Positions 17,960 to 27,829 are shown, numbered from the stretch's first letter. The stretch is DNA of 64,000 nt from Acidobacteria bacterium UBA2999 (GCA_002346475.1 DDZV01000015.1:25118-89117), one strand, 5' to 3'. Numbers and translations: made by a program. Notes: generated from the letters alone by a model not told the origin.

Positions 17960-17988
17960 TTGACTCTGAGGCCTAGCTCCGGTAGGAT
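17960..17988 (+). promoter_or_regulatory. Sigma-70-like promoter for the TonB-dependent receptor
   Basis: TTGACT at 17960-17965 and TAGGAT at 17983-17988 are separated by exactly 17 bp and match the sigma-70 consensus at 5/6 and 4/6 positions. Transcription would begin near 17995, leaving a leader of about 90 nt before the ATG at 18086, which has a strong GGAGG. Predicted from sequence only. Confidence 0.45.
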
Positions 17989-18085
17989 TTGACATCTTTT
18001 TCCCTTGCTGTGAACAGGAAGGGGAACGTCTTTATTACAGTGCGAACCGGGGTATGAATAAACGAAATCCGGTGGAGGAAACCTT

Positions 18086-21082
18086 ATGAAAACGTGGCGC
18101 CTATGGCTAATTATGGCGACGGTCATCATTGCATCTCCAGGCATGCTCTTTGCACAGGGTATTGCTGGAGAAGTCACTGATACAACCGGCGCTGTCTTAC
18201 CTGGTGTAACAGTCGAGGCTGAAAGTGAAGCCCTTATTGAAGGTGTACGTACTGCGGTCACAGATGGCTCAGGACGTTACAGTATCGTCGGTTTACAGAT
18301 TGGCGATTATGCAGTGACCTTCACCTTACCTGGTTTCAGTGTTGTTCGACGCGAGGGTATCTCGCTAAGTGCTGGGTTCACGGCAAACGTGGGTGCAGAA
18401 CTAGCGGTTGGTTCTCTTGAAGAGACCGTCACTGTTACTGGTGCAGCTCCAACCGTTGACGTTGTCAACGTGCGGACCCAACAAGTACTCGATGATGAAA
18501 CATTGAACATCTTGCCGAGTGCGCAGAACGTGAGTTCTTTTGCCAACCTAACCCTTGGTGCCAAGCTAAGTGGTAATGCTGGTGCTGGCGGTGTGGACGT
18601 CGGTGGTAGCGGTGGTGAAATGGGTTACGCAGAAATCCATGGCAGCCGTGGTGGCGATATGAAAATTTCCCAGGAAGGGTTGAACACCAACAACTCCATG
18701 GGGACCAACGGTGGCATTTTGCATATGGGCCAGCACTACAACATGGAAGCAGTCGCCGAGGTACAGATGACCTACAACGGCATGACTGCTGATACGGAAA
18801 CTGCCGGACTCCAGATTAACTACATCCCCAAAGACGGTGGTAACACGTTCTCAGCTTCTGGGCGCGCCAACTTTACCAATGAGGACTTCCAAGCTGACAA
18901 TCGTACGGAAGAGCTTATTGCTCGCGGTGCCAGTACTCCACCAAAGATCAAAAAGATTTGGGACTATGCAGGAGCCATGGGCGGACCTATCAACCGTGAC
19001 ACCTTGTGGTTCTTCACGGCTCACCGGTCATGGGGTAGTGAAACCTATGCACCAGGTAGCTTTTTCAACAAAACGCAAGGCGCAAAGAACCAATACGGGG
19101 TTCCACTGTATGTGAAGGATGAAAGTCGTCCTGGCTACAACGCTGACCCCAGTCGTGAGCATTCTGTCCGTATGACATGGCAGGCTTCATCTATCGACAA
19201 GATTGCCTACTATGGCAATGCTGGTCGCCAGTGTCTCTGTGGCCGTGCCGTCGGTGCAGTGCTTACTCCGGCAGCTGGTCTTCGTGCCAGAGCCCCGAAC
19301 AATCACATTAGTCAGGGCACCTACACCCGTGCACAGTCTAGCCAAGTGTTAATTGAAGGTGGCATTAGCTGGCTGAACAACCCGTTCGGGTTTGAGCGTC
19401 TTCCTGGTGTTAATCCAGACGATGTCACCGTCCTGGAAGTTGCGCCAGTCTTGATCTACAACTCAGCAGCTTTCGATGGCATTCCGTACAACTCGGAAGA
19501 TCCGTCAGCAACTGACAACATCAATGCCCGCTACTCTCTTTCTTACGTAACTGGGTCACACGCCTTTAAATTTGGTGGTACCTGGCAACACGGCTGGATT
19601 GAGCAGAATGGCTCTAATAACCATATGACAGGCTTCGGACCTGTGCGCGTCACCACGTTCAACGCCACGCCGATTGCCTTATTGTTGTATTCCCATCCGC
19701 AGTTCACACGCAGTGACTTCCGGAACATTTCCGTTTACGCCCAGGATCAGTGGACAATCAATCGTTTCACGTTGAACCTTGGTGTTCGTGGAGACTTCTT
19801 TGAGGGATACACACCAGCACACACCTCGATTGCCAGTGCGTTCACTCCGGCATTCCAGGTGAATGAAATTAAGGGAACACCAAGCTGGAAAGATATCTCC
19901 CCACGCTTGGGTCTTGCCTGGGACATCCAAGGAGACGGTCGAACCGCAGTTAAAGTCTCTGCTGGACGATACATGTCAGCAATGGGCACCGGTCTCCCAC
20001 TATCGATGAATCCGGCAACGGCTATTTCCAAGACCACAACTCGAACGTGGTCTGATGCAAACCAGAACTTCTTCCCAGAAGGTGATCCTCGGAATCCTGC
20101 CGCCAACGGCGAGATGGGGCCAAGCTCCAACGCAGCATTCGGAACACCGATCATCACTAGTTTCTTTAATGATGACATGATGAAGGGCAACCGGCCGTAC
20201 ACTTGGCAGGCGTCTGCATCGCTGGAACGTGAGCTAACTGACGACATGCGTTTAGCTGTTAGTTATTTCTTCACATCTCACTTCAACCAGACAGTCGTTG
20301 ACAACGAAACCTTGTCAGCTTCCGACTTCAACACCTACTCGGTGACTGTCCCGTCACTTGCTGCTCTTCCTGGCGGCGGTGGGAACAGCATTAGCGGACT
20401 TGCTGATCGAACAGCAGCATCGCTAGCTAATATCCCGCGCAACGAAACCAAGCTTGCAACCAACTTCGGAAAACAGAAAGAAACGTACAACGGTGTAGAC
20501 ATTGAATTGAATACAACGTTTGGCGATGGCGGTCTGTTCCGTAGTGGTGTTAGCCTTGGCACATCAACGAACAATCGTTGCTTCGTGGTCGATTCACCGC
20601 AAGAGCTCTACCAGTGCAAACAAACGGTCCCTCTTAACGGACTGGCGCAGGTCAAGCTCAGTGGTGCGTATCCGCTACCTTACGGCTTCGAGCTCTCTGG
20701 TGTGTATCAGAACATGCCAGGTATCCCGATCCAGGCGGATGTGTTGTTCTTCAACAGCGCTATTGCTCCTTCACTGGGACGTAACTTGTCCTCGTGCCCA
20801 GCAGCTACAGGCGCATGCAACTCGACTGTTTCGATTCCAGTGCTTGAACCGAACAAGTATTACGAAAAACGGATGAACCAGTTAGACTTCCGCGTTGCGA
20901 AAGTCTTCCGTGGTGCTGGTGTCCGCGTGCGTATAACGTTTGACCTTTACAACGCACTCAACAATGCCCCGATTCTTGCTCGGAATAACAACTTCGGAAC
21001 TGCTGGCCAGGGCTGGGGAACACCAACCCAGATCATGTCCGGACGTCTCATTAAAATCGGCGGCCAGTTCAGCTGGAACTAA
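18086..21082 (+). CDS. TonB-dependent receptor, Oar-like, with N-terminal carboxypeptidase-regulatory domain
   Basis: Outer-membrane 998-residue receptor for an unknown ligand. It has a signal peptide (residues 1-23, ending LFAQ) and a CarboxypepD_reg-like beta-sandwich at about 24-105 (VTDTTGAVLPGVTVEAES, DGSGRYSIVGLQIGDYAVTF). A plug region follows with LEETVTVTGAAP and IHGSRGGDMKISQEG, and then a long barrel with typical strands (SVYAQDQWTINRFTLNLGVR, ISPRLGLAWDI, VRITFDLYNALNN). Codons ending in C (AAC, TTC, TAC) are much more common than in neighbours, the usual mark of high expression. It has its own promoter-like sequence and a strong terminator, so it is probably monocistronic. The ligand is unknown; this class is generally linked to large or peptide/glycan substrates. 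Confidence 0.92.
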   Translation: MKTWRLWLIMATVIIASPGMLFAQGIAGEVTDTTGAVLPGVTVEAESEALIEGVRTAVTDGSGRYSIVGLQIGDYAVTFTLPGFSVVRREGISLSAGFTANVGAELAVGSLEETVTVTGAAPTVDVVNVRTQQVLDDETLNILPSAQNVSSFANLTLGAKLSGNAGAGGVDVGGSGGEMGYAEIHGSRGGDMKISQEGLNTNNSMGTNGGILHMGQHYNMEAVAEVQMTYNGMTADTETAGLQINYIPKDGGNTFSASGRANFTNEDFQADNRTEELIARGASTPPKIKKIWDYAGAMGGPINRDTLWFFTAHRSWGSETYAPGSFFNKTQGAKNQYGVPLYVKDESRPGYNADPSREHSVRMTWQASSIDKIAYYGNAGRQCLCGRAVGAVLTPAAGLRARAPNNHISQGTYTRAQSSQVLIEGGISWLNNPFGFERLPGVNPDDVTVLEVAPVLIYNSAAFDGIPYNSEDPSATDNINARYSLSYVTGSHAFKFGGTWQHGWIEQNGSNNHMTGFGPVRVTTFNATPIALLLYSHPQFTRSDFRNISVYAQDQWTINRFTLNLGVRGDFFEGYTPAHTSIASAFTPAFQVNEIKGTPSWKDISPRLGLAWDIQGDGRTAVKVSAGRYMSAMGTGLPLSMNPATAISKTTTRTWSDANQNFFPEGDPRNPAANGEMGPSSNAAFGTPIITSFFNDDMMKGNRPYTWQASASLERELTDDMRLAVSYFFTSHFNQTVVDNETLSASDFNTYSVTVPSLAALPGGGGNSISGLADRTAASLANIPRNETKLATNFGKQKETYNGVDIELNTTFGDGGLFRSGVSLGTSTNNRCFVVDSPQELYQCKQTVPLNGLAQVKLSGAYPLPYGFELSGVYQNMPGIPIQADVLFFNSAIAPSLGRNLSSCPAATGACNSTVSIPVLEPNKYYEKRMNQLDFRVAKVFRGAGVRVRITFDLYNALNNAPILARNNNFGTAGQGWGTPTQIMSGRLIKIGGQFSWN

Positions 21083-21099
21083 CCGTCTGTAATAAACAA

Positions 21100-21135
21100 G
21101 CCCTCGGTGGTTTTACCACCGGGGGCTTTTTTTTT
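21100..21135 (+). terminator. Intrinsic terminator after TonB-dependent receptor
   Basis: An 11-bp stem (GCCCTCGGTGG with CCACCGGGGGC, one T-G pair) with a TTTTA loop at 21100-21126 is followed by nine T at 21127-21135. It starts 17 bp after the receptor stop. Textbook rho-independent form. Confidence 0.93.
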
Positions 21136-21221
21136 GCCTCTTTTTGGGTATCCAAGAATGTCAATAGGTTCTATATTGCTATCGTACATAATCGTTGTCA
21201 GTCACTAGAAGGAGGGTACTC

Positions 21222-21860
21222 GTGAAGGTTCTGATTATTGGTGTAACTGGAGTGATCGGCAGTGCAATCGCTAAGGGACTGTCTGATAAGCATGAAGTGA
21301 TTCCTGTCGGACATAGCTCAGGTGATCTGCGTGTTGATATCACTGATACCAATTCAATTACACAGCTTTTTAAAACAGTAGGTCGTGTTGACGCTGTCGT
21401 GAGTGCCGCCGGAGAAATGTTTACCGGACCCCTTGACACAATGACTGAGGAACAAATGAAGTTTGGTTTTATGCATAAACTGCTCGGTCAGCTTAATGTC
21501 GCAAGATTAGCCATTCCATTTCTGAACGATGGTGGATCTATTACGCTGTCGTCAGGGCTGGCGAGTCGTATTCATCGACCAGGCTGGTCGGTTCTTTCGT
21601 CCGTAAATATAGGCATCGAAATTTTTTCAACGGTAGCTGCACTAGAAATGCCTCGCGGGACCCGCATCAATGTCGTCTCACCAGGCGCTGTCACTGAATC
21701 GCTTGAAAAATGGGGAGATTCTGCACCTCTGCCCATCCATATTGGTACGCCTTCAGCAGAAGTTGCGCTCGCGTACATCGGACTGGTCGAAGGCACTGCA
21801 AACGGTACGGTTGTTGATGTCGGAGGTGTTGGTACGGAAACAGACTTGCTCGACACTTAA
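21222..21860 (+). CDS. Short-chain dehydrogenase-like protein lacking the YxxxK pair
   Basis: Rossmann-fold SDR-like protein, 212 residues, of the short PRK07578-like group. The nucleotide site GVTGVIGSAIA is near residues 7-17, with VVSAAGEMF and SITLSSGLASR following. In the place of the usual catalytic Tyr-x-x-x-Lys the sequence reads GWSVLSSVN, so neither residue is present; the C-terminal INVVSPGAVTES segment is normal. The GTG at 21222 is chosen because AGGAGGG precedes it by 7 bp; a longer frame opens at 21195. It follows the receptor terminator and converges on the M20 peptidase gene with one base between stop codons. Substrate unknown. Confidence 0.82.
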   Translation: MKVLIIGVTGVIGSAIAKGLSDKHEVIPVGHSSGDLRVDITDTNSITQLFKTVGRVDAVVSAAGEMFTGPLDTMTEEQMKFGFMHKLLGQLNVARLAIPFLNDGGSITLSSGLASRIHRPGWSVLSSVNIGIEIFSTVAALEMPRGTRINVVSPGAVTESLEKWGDSAPLPIHIGTPSAEVALAYIGLVEGTANGTVVDVGGVGTETDLLDT

Positions 21861-21861
21861 C

Positions 21862-23253
21862 CTATGCCGTCTCGGTCAGCGATGCGATCTCGCGGTACAG
21901 GTATGATGATGCAACGATACCATTATGGAAATTCCCTAGATCTAGATTTTCATTCGGTGCATGTGCATTTTCGTCTGGCAACCCAATGCCAAACAACACA
22001 CTAGGTACCCCCAGCTCCTGCTGAAACGTTGAAACAACTGGAATCGATCCACCTTCACGATTAAATACCGGTACCTGGCCAAACCCTCGCTCAATTGCTC
22101 GTCCCGCTGCACGTACGTATTGATTATCAAATTCTGTCATCCACGGATTTCCACCGTGCATACGTGTAATTGTGAGTTCAACTGACTTGGGACATATTTT
22201 TTTCAAGTATGTTTCGAACAGTTCAGCGATTGTGTCCGGATTCTGATCTGGCACCAATCGCATGCTGACCTTCGCCATGGCGGTGGCGGGCAAAACTGTT
22301 TTCGCACCATCTCCAGTAAAGCCACTCAGTAATCCATTGACTTCAAACGTCGGCCTTGCCCACACGCGTTCGAGTGTCGAGTAACCAGTTTCACCAAAGA
22401 GTCTCGGTGCGCCAAGTTCTTTGCGATAGCGCGTTTCGTTGAAAGGTAGTTTCTTCCATTCTGCTCGCTCGGCCTCGCTTAAGGGTCGAACGTCATCATA
22501 AAAACCAGGAATTTTGACGCGCCCGCCTCGATCCTTCATCTGTGCTAATACCCGAGCAAGGATGAACGCAGGATTTGCTAAGGCCCCGCCAAATGATCCC
22601 GAATGAAGATCTGTTTTGCTCCCCCGCACATCAATTTGGAAATACGTCAGACCACGTAAGCCATAACAGATTGACGGAACTCCACGATCAAACATCGGTG
22701 AATCAGAAACCACCACCACATCAGTAGCAAGCTTGGCCTTATGCGTACGAACAAACTCATCAAGATGGGTACTTCCAACTTCTTCTTCACCTTCAATAAG
22801 CAGTTTAATGTTGAGTGGTAATCCACCCGTTTGCTTCAGATATGCTTCAATCGCCTTGATGTGCATAAAAACCTGACCCTTATCATCAGCAGCACCACGC
22901 GCATAAATCTCACCATCACGTACCGTTGCCTCAAATGGGGGTGAAATCCACTGATCGAGTGGATCTACTGGCTGCACGTCATAATGACCATAAAAAAGGA
23001 GGGTCGGGGCATCAGATGCACAAAGCCAGTCGCCATAGACAACGGGGTTACCAGGGGTATCAATGAGCTTGACATTCTGTAACCCAATGCGCCGAAGTTC
23101 ATCAGCCGTCCACTCTGCGCAACGGCGTACGTCAGCTTTGTGTTGCGGCAACGCACTTACACTGGGAATTGCTAGATACTGCTTAAGCTCCTCGACATAG
23201 CGATCTCGGTTAATGTGAATAAAATCGACAACTTGATCCATACCTAAAATCAT
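21862..23253 (-). CDS. M20-family metallopeptidase (dipeptidase)
   Basis: Zinc-dependent dipeptidase of the CNDP/DapE-like M20 group. Metal-site motifs: YGHYDVQPVDP (first His/Asp), ARGAADDKGQ (bridging Asp), EGEEEVGS (catalytic Glu and metal Glu), VVSDSP, and a late NAHAPNEN with the last His. The dimerisation domain begins around LRGLTYFQIDVRGSKTDLHSG. Length 463 is typical. No signal peptide, so it is cytosolic. Starts at ATG 23253 or 23241. It is the last gene of the leftward run that begins near 32.7 kb, 57 bp after the metallo-hydrolase gene. Confidence 0.92.
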   Translation of the reverse strand: MILGMDQVVDFIHINRDRYVEELKQYLAIPSVSALPQHKADVRRCAEWTADELRRIGLQNVKLIDTPGNPVVYGDWLCASDAPTLLFYGHYDVQPVDPLDQWISPPFEATVRDGEIYARGAADDKGQVFMHIKAIEAYLKQTGGLPLNIKLLIEGEEEVGSTHLDEFVRTHKAKLATDVVVVSDSPMFDRGVPSICYGLRGLTYFQIDVRGSKTDLHSGSFGGALANPAFILARVLAQMKDRGGRVKIPGFYDDVRPLSEAERAEWKKLPFNETRYRKELGAPRLFGETGYSTLERVWARPTFEVNGLLSGFTGDGAKTVLPATAMAKVSMRLVPDQNPDTIAELFETYLKKICPKSVELTITRMHGGNPWMTEFDNQYVRAAGRAIERGFGQVPVFNREGGSIPVVSTFQQELGVPSVLFGIGLPDENAHAPNENLDLGNFHNGIVASSYLYREIASLTETA

Positions 23254-23310
23254 AGCGTTAGTCTCTACCTATTAGGTAATGAACTCGTAGGCACCCCCCA
23301 CAAAGAATCA

Positions 23311-24138
23311 CTATTGGGAATCTCCTCCGAACGACCAATGTTCACCGTTGTGTATTAATTGTTGTCCCTGTTCAAGCTTCCGGAGGTGTGCCAAAACACT
23401 CTCAGCAGCCATCGTTCGTAGCGACTCTTGGAGGTTGATATAAATGCATGTCACGATTTCCTCAACTGTAGAAGCCCCTGTCCGCAGAGCATCGAGAATT
23501 TGTTGCTCCCGCTCAAGACGATGACGGATATAGCCACGAAGCAATTCCTCTGGATTGGTAATCACTGGACCGTGCGCCGGAAGGATCCGCGCTGGCCGCA
23601 ACGTCAGTACCCGCTCCAGTGAGGTCAAATAAGCACCGAGATCGCCTCCCGTGCTCGCGGGAATGACAACTGTTGTCCCCTGAATTGCGAGGTCGCCGCC
23701 AAAGAGTGTCCGCGTCTCTGCGTGCCAGAAACAAACATGGTCAGGGGCATGTCCAGGAGTATGGATAACTTGAAGAATCCCATCACCGGTATTAATGAAC
23801 TGTTCGTGCACTAATGGATCCCAAGACACTGGATAGCGACTGTCACGATCGAGCCATGCTAGTTTAGAAAATCGTACGCCAGATATATGCTCTTGAAGCG
23901 CGAATACACCAGAAGCGTGATCGCTATGATTGTGCGTTACAAGCACCTGCGCGAGTCGTGCACCACCGAGAGCTTCGTCGAGAGCCTTCAGATGACGAGG
24001 ATCACCAGTGCCAGCATCAATAAGCGTTGGGATAGAACCAGGCAACAACCAAGTAATATTCCCAGCACCAGTCAGTGGTCCTGGATTGAAGACACAAATA
24101 GGAAGTGCCGTCAGGAGAGCATCCTCTTCATTAGACAA
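23311..24138 (-). CDS. MBL-fold metallo-hydrolase, LACTB2-like
   Basis: Metallo-beta-lactamase-fold hydrolase. The metal motif is THNHSDHASG, followed by VIHTPGHAPDHVCFW and FGGDLAIQG, then LPAHGPVI. A C-terminal winged-helix-like tail (REQQILDALRTGASTVEEIV, LAHLRKLEQGQQL) matches the LACTB2 group, some members of which are nucleases while others are annotated as hydroxyacylglutathione hydrolases. Length 275. It starts 5 bp after the DUF1302-like gene, so it belongs to the same transcript. The substrate is not decided by sequence. Confidence 0.85.
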   Translation of the reverse strand: MSNEEDALLTALPICVFNPGPLTGAGNITWLLPGSIPTLIDAGTGDPRHLKALDEALGGARLAQVLVTHNHSDHASGVFALQEHISGVRFSKLAWLDRDSRYPVSWDPLVHEQFINTGDGILQVIHTPGHAPDHVCFWHAETRTLFGGDLAIQGTTVVIPASTGGDLGAYLTSLERVLTLRPARILPAHGPVITNPEELLRGYIRHRLEREQQILDALRTGASTVEEIVTCIYINLQESLRTMAAESVLAHLRKLEQGQQLIHNGEHWSFGGDSQ

Positions 24139-24143
24139 TGAAC

Positions 24144-25511
24144 TTAAAAATAAAATTTTAGACGACTATATAGAAAATCACGCTGAGAGAAACGACTTAG
24201 CATGTCTAATCCATTCCCCAAAAGCCAGCCACCAGATATCTCCAACCATATGTTGTCACGTACGCGAATCGACCCGATGCCACGGACAAAGGCACTCTCG
24301 GCCTTTGGATTGTACGCACTTAAGAATCGAAGCGTCCGTGTTTCGCGTGCAAATGTTCGCTCGATCCACCCAACTAATAGCACATCCGTTGTTTCAATAG
24401 CTGGATCAAAGAGTACCGGGGCTCCCTCCCATTGTGACTGGTTGATACGACTCCAAGTAATCATGAGATTGCTACTAAAATGATAATTTCCTATTCGACG
24501 ATCGATACCAACTCCACCACTCAGTGATCGCCCAGGGATACTATTAAGTACTGTAAATGATTGCAGAGTGTCTTCTGGAAAGTACGCGACTTCCCCCCTA
24601 ATACCCCATTGCCCACGCACTGTTTCAAAATCCCCAGCAATCATTGTGAATCGTGGAAACGTCTCATATAGCAGAAAGGTCTGCCTGGTTGCTTCCAATG
24701 CCGGTGATGGCTCCCGTGTAAAGATCGGCAGCGTTTTAAAACCTCGATACACTGATGCGCTCAGGTCAAGCCGTCCAACAGTTCCAGTGACTCGTCCACC
24801 GCCTTGCAATTGATTCCACGCAGTTTTTGGTTCTTCACGAATAGTATTGAAGCGTGCACAACTCCCCGTCCCAGCCAGACAAATAATTTCTTTCGGTGCA
24901 CCAAGAAAAAATGGTGACGTTTCCTCCTCAAGTTGATCAAATCGCCCAGGACGAAACATCGGCACTACAATACCCTCAACAGTAAAATTTCTAGGTAGGT
25001 ATACTCGCCCCCGTACAAGCATTACGGGAAGACGTGCTTCGCTGCGCCCCTCTAAAAAAAACCGAGATATATCGAGTGGATTAACTACATCACTCGGCTG
25101 AAATTCATCGAGGCGACCCCAAACAATGCGCGATGCCCCGATACGTACATCTGCCCGGGCTGTTCGAAATTCGGCATATAGGTCAGAGGGACGAATAATC
25201 GCTGCGGCAGTAGTAGTCGTATTCCCTACGACATTTCTGTTGGCAACAAAACTGTCAATGTATGCACCCATATTCAGATGCAACCAGTTGCTAACGTCCT
25301 GCCGACGCTCAATCAAAAGTCTCGTCCGCAGTTCTGCAACTGATTGATGCCCACCAGCTTTGTCTATGTCTGGCATCACGTTAAACAGGACGGAGACATA
25401 ACCGTCAATCCAATTGGCTAGATTCGGTGAAGAACTAGTTTCCTGCTGTCCAAAAGTAGTAACTGGAAAAATGGTGAGCAGTACAACTAAATACAAACAC
25501 TGGACTCTCAC
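24144..25511 (-). CDS. DUF1302-like outer-membrane beta-barrel protein
   Basis: Exported barrel-like protein of 455 residues, similar in context and form to the DUF1302-type proteins that accompany RND/MMPL exporters. The GTG at 25511 overlaps the stop of the MMPL gene (GTGA) and starts a good signal peptide (VQCLYLVVLLTIFPVTTFGQ). The mature part shows alternating strands with aromatic ends (RTRLLIERRQDVSNWLHLNM, RIGASRIVWGRLDEFQPSDV), and it ends LYSRLKFYF with a terminal Phe as usual for outer-membrane barrels. The segment WGRLDEFQPSDVVNPLD is reminiscent of the family. A longer frame up to 25646 would lie inside the MMPL gene and is rejected. Confidence 0.75.
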   Translation of the reverse strand: MRVQCLYLVVLLTIFPVTTFGQQETSSSPNLANWIDGYVSVLFNVMPDIDKAGGHQSVAELRTRLLIERRQDVSNWLHLNMGAYIDSFVANRNVVGNTTTTAAAIIRPSDLYAEFRTARADVRIGASRIVWGRLDEFQPSDVVNPLDISRFFLEGRSEARLPVMLVRGRVYLPRNFTVEGIVVPMFRPGRFDQLEEETSPFFLGAPKEIICLAGTGSCARFNTIREEPKTAWNQLQGGGRVTGTVGRLDLSASVYRGFKTLPIFTREPSPALEATRQTFLLYETFPRFTMIAGDFETVRGQWGIRGEVAYFPEDTLQSFTVLNSIPGRSLSGGVGIDRRIGNYHFSSNLMITWSRINQSQWEGAPVLFDPAIETTDVLLVGWIERTFARETRTLRFLSAYNPKAESAFVRGIGSIRVRDNIWLEISGGWLLGNGLDMLSRFSQRDFLYSRLKFYF

Positions 25512-27829
25512 GGTGTGATTCCCATCCGCCTGGCCACTTGAGCTGTGGCATAGATGCGTGGAAGCACTGTAATAACAGCTGGAACAATAAATACTTCCGT
25601 AATAAACGCAACCGCCATAGTCAATGCCAGTAAGCCGCCAAACCAAGCAGTTGGTTTATAACTAGAGAACATCATGATGCTAAAGCCCAACGAGTTAACA
25701 ATCGCTGTGGTGAGTGCTGCGCGACCTTCATGGGAAGTCGCTATTTCAATAGCCGTGTACGTACTGACCCCGGCTGTAGCTTCTCGTCGGTAACGCCCGA
25801 TAAAATGTATGGTGTCGTCATCAACAATCCCAAGTGCCACGCTCGCAACCATTACGGTAGCGACATTAAGCGAAATATCAATCCAACCCATCACTCCAAG
25901 AACAGCCAAAACTGGAACCGCATTGGCAATCACACCAAGAACGCCGAACCGAACTGATCGGAAAACCAGAAAAATCACTGCAAACACAGTTAAAAAGGCG
26001 GTACCAAAACTAGTTATTTGTGATGTCACGAGGTAATGGTCGAGTGTTGAGAACATCCGTCCAGCACCAGTAACCGTAGTTGTAATACCAGATCCCCTGA
26101 ATACAGCTTCTGCTCGCCTCTCTGCCTCATTGATCTGCTCAAAGACCACGTCTGAACTCATCGATGCGAGTTTTATGGACATCTGTGCTTTCGAGTAATC
26201 ACTGGTAGTAATCCGTGACAACTCATGACGCCCAGCACCAGACAACTCGAAAAGGAACAACTCCTGTGCCACAGCCTCAGCACTTTCAGGAAGCACTGCC
26301 GCTTCTGGCACACCACCGTTTAGTTCACGGTTGACCCGTTTTACATAATCCGCTAGCGATACAACCTTTCGAGTGTGGGGAAGCTCCTCAAGTGATTCTC
26401 CGAGACGCTCCATACGCTGAAGAATCTCTGGGGACTTCATTGATCCTGGCGATCCTTCTAAAAGAATATTAAAACTGTAGACACCTGATAACTCGCGGTC
26501 GATCACTTGTGCTGACTCATGGAGAGGATGTCCCTCTCCAAAAAAATTGATGTGGTTCGTATCGACCCGAAGACGTGAAATTCCAGTTATGGCAAGAGCT
26601 GCAATCACAAACCCCACTATGAGGACGGAGTGTGCGTACCGTGTCGAGAATGATGCAACTGCTTTCAGGGGACCCATGAGCCATCGTTCCTGTGGTGGCT
26701 TTACCGTCTCCGGTGTCAAAAACATCAGGAGTGTTGGCACAAATACCAGCGACATTACAAAATCAACCATCACACCGGTAGCCGCTCCGATACCAAAGGC
26801 ACGAACAGCAAGAACCTGACTTGTGGCTAGCGATGCTAGGCCAAGGGCGGTTGTCGCACTGGCACCGAATAGCGGTACAAAGAGATTCCTGATAGTTGAT
26901 ATAAATGCTTGTTTCTTGTCGCCCGTGTCTCTTAATTGATGTATGAAATGCTGCACGATGTGCACATCATCGGCAATCGCAAGCACAACAACAAGGGGTG
27001 GCAACATACTAGCGAGCACGTTGTACTCAAAACCCATAAGTGAAAAAAGGCCGAGCGTCCAAAGAACTGCAACTATTACTGAGGCCGTGACTATTAATGT
27101 GATCTTCCAAGACCTAAACAACCAATAGACGGCAAGAATTGTGAGTAGAAGAATGGGGGGAGCTAATGTAAACGTGTTTGAACGGGTCACCCGATTGTAA
27201 GTTTCACTGATCTCAAGGCTACCGTTGTAGTGTGCTGTGAGACCTAGCGGCAATCGAGGATCAATGATCTGGTGAATTCCCTCAATAACTTCACCGCGCA
27301 TATCATCGACGCGATCTTCATCAAAATTAACGACAATGGCCGTAACTCGACCATTTTCAGATACAAGGTCTCCACGAAGTAACCGATCATCTAGGGCACG
27401 TGCACGTGCAATACCTGGTGCGTCTGGCAACTCAAGATCGTCCAGCAAGGGACGAACCTCAATGCCGCTTGAAAACTCCCCGTCTTCAGGAAGCGCACGA
27501 ACAATGTTAACCGTCGATAAACTCTGGACCCGCTGGACAGTATCGGTGCGTTCGAGTTCCTCGGTAACCTCTCGAATAAACTCGAGTGACTCTTTGGTAA
27601 ATAATCTGTCGCCCTCAATAGCAATAATGAGTGTCCGGCCACCGCCGAACTCATCCCGAAATTGTTCGTAAGTTTGATAGACAGGATCGCTTTCTGAAAT
27701 CCACGTAGTAACATCATTATTTAGTGCGGTGAAATTCGCGAGTGGGGCTAAAGCAAGCGATCCGAGTACAAGTAAAACAAAAGCGGGATGGCGGAATTGC
27801 CAAATGAGAATCGCAAGCCGTGCACTCAT
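25508..27829 (-). CDS. MMPL/RND-family (HAE3-type) inner-membrane exporter
   Basis: 773-residue resistance-nodulation-division protein. There is one N-terminal helix, a large periplasmic loop, then a block of helices (LAPPILLLTILAVYWLF, LIVTASVIVAVLWTLGLF, MLPPLVVVLAIADDVHIVQ), and the whole pattern repeats in the second half (FLTVFAVIFLVFR, NVATVMVASVALGIVDDDT). The paired Asp residues in the helix-4 equivalents (IADDVHI, IVDDDTI) fit proton coupling. HAE3/MMPL proteins move lipids, hopanoids or other hydrophobic compounds rather than small drugs. It overlaps the LolA-like gene by 4 bp upstream and the barrel gene by 4 bp downstream, so the three are translationally coupled. Confidence 0.9.
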   Translation of the reverse strand: MSARLAILIWQFRHPAFVLLVLGSLALAPLANFTALNNDVTTWISESDPVYQTYEQFRDEFGGGRTLIIAIEGDRLFTKESLEFIREVTEELERTDTVQRVQSLSTVNIVRALPEDGEFSSGIEVRPLLDDLELPDAPGIARARALDDRLLRGDLVSENGRVTAIVVNFDEDRVDDMRGEVIEGIHQIIDPRLPLGLTAHYNGSLEISETYNRVTRSNTFTLAPPILLLTILAVYWLFRSWKITLIVTASVIVAVLWTLGLFSLMGFEYNVLASMLPPLVVVLAIADDVHIVQHFIHQLRDTGDKKQAFISTIRNLFVPLFGASATTALGLASLATSQVLAVRAFGIGAATGVMVDFVMSLVFVPTLLMFLTPETVKPPQERWLMGPLKAVASFSTRYAHSVLIVGFVIAALAITGISRLRVDTNHINFFGEGHPLHESAQVIDRELSGVYSFNILLEGSPGSMKSPEILQRMERLGESLEELPHTRKVVSLADYVKRVNRELNGGVPEAAVLPESAEAVAQELFLFELSGAGRHELSRITTSDYSKAQMSIKLASMSSDVVFEQINEAERRAEAVFRGSGITTTVTGAGRMFSTLDHYLVTSQITSFGTAFLTVFAVIFLVFRSVRFGVLGVIANAVPVLAVLGVMGWIDISLNVATVMVASVALGIVDDDTIHFIGRYRREATAGVSTYTAIEIATSHEGRAALTTAIVNSLGFSIMMFSSYKPTAWFGGLLALTMAVAFITEVFIVPAVITVLPRIYATAQVARRMGITP

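Noticed and set aside
25512..25646. Upstream extension of the DUF1302-like frame
   Set aside because: It lies inside the MMPL gene, and a GTG at 25511 overlapping the MMPL stop starts a proper signal peptide.
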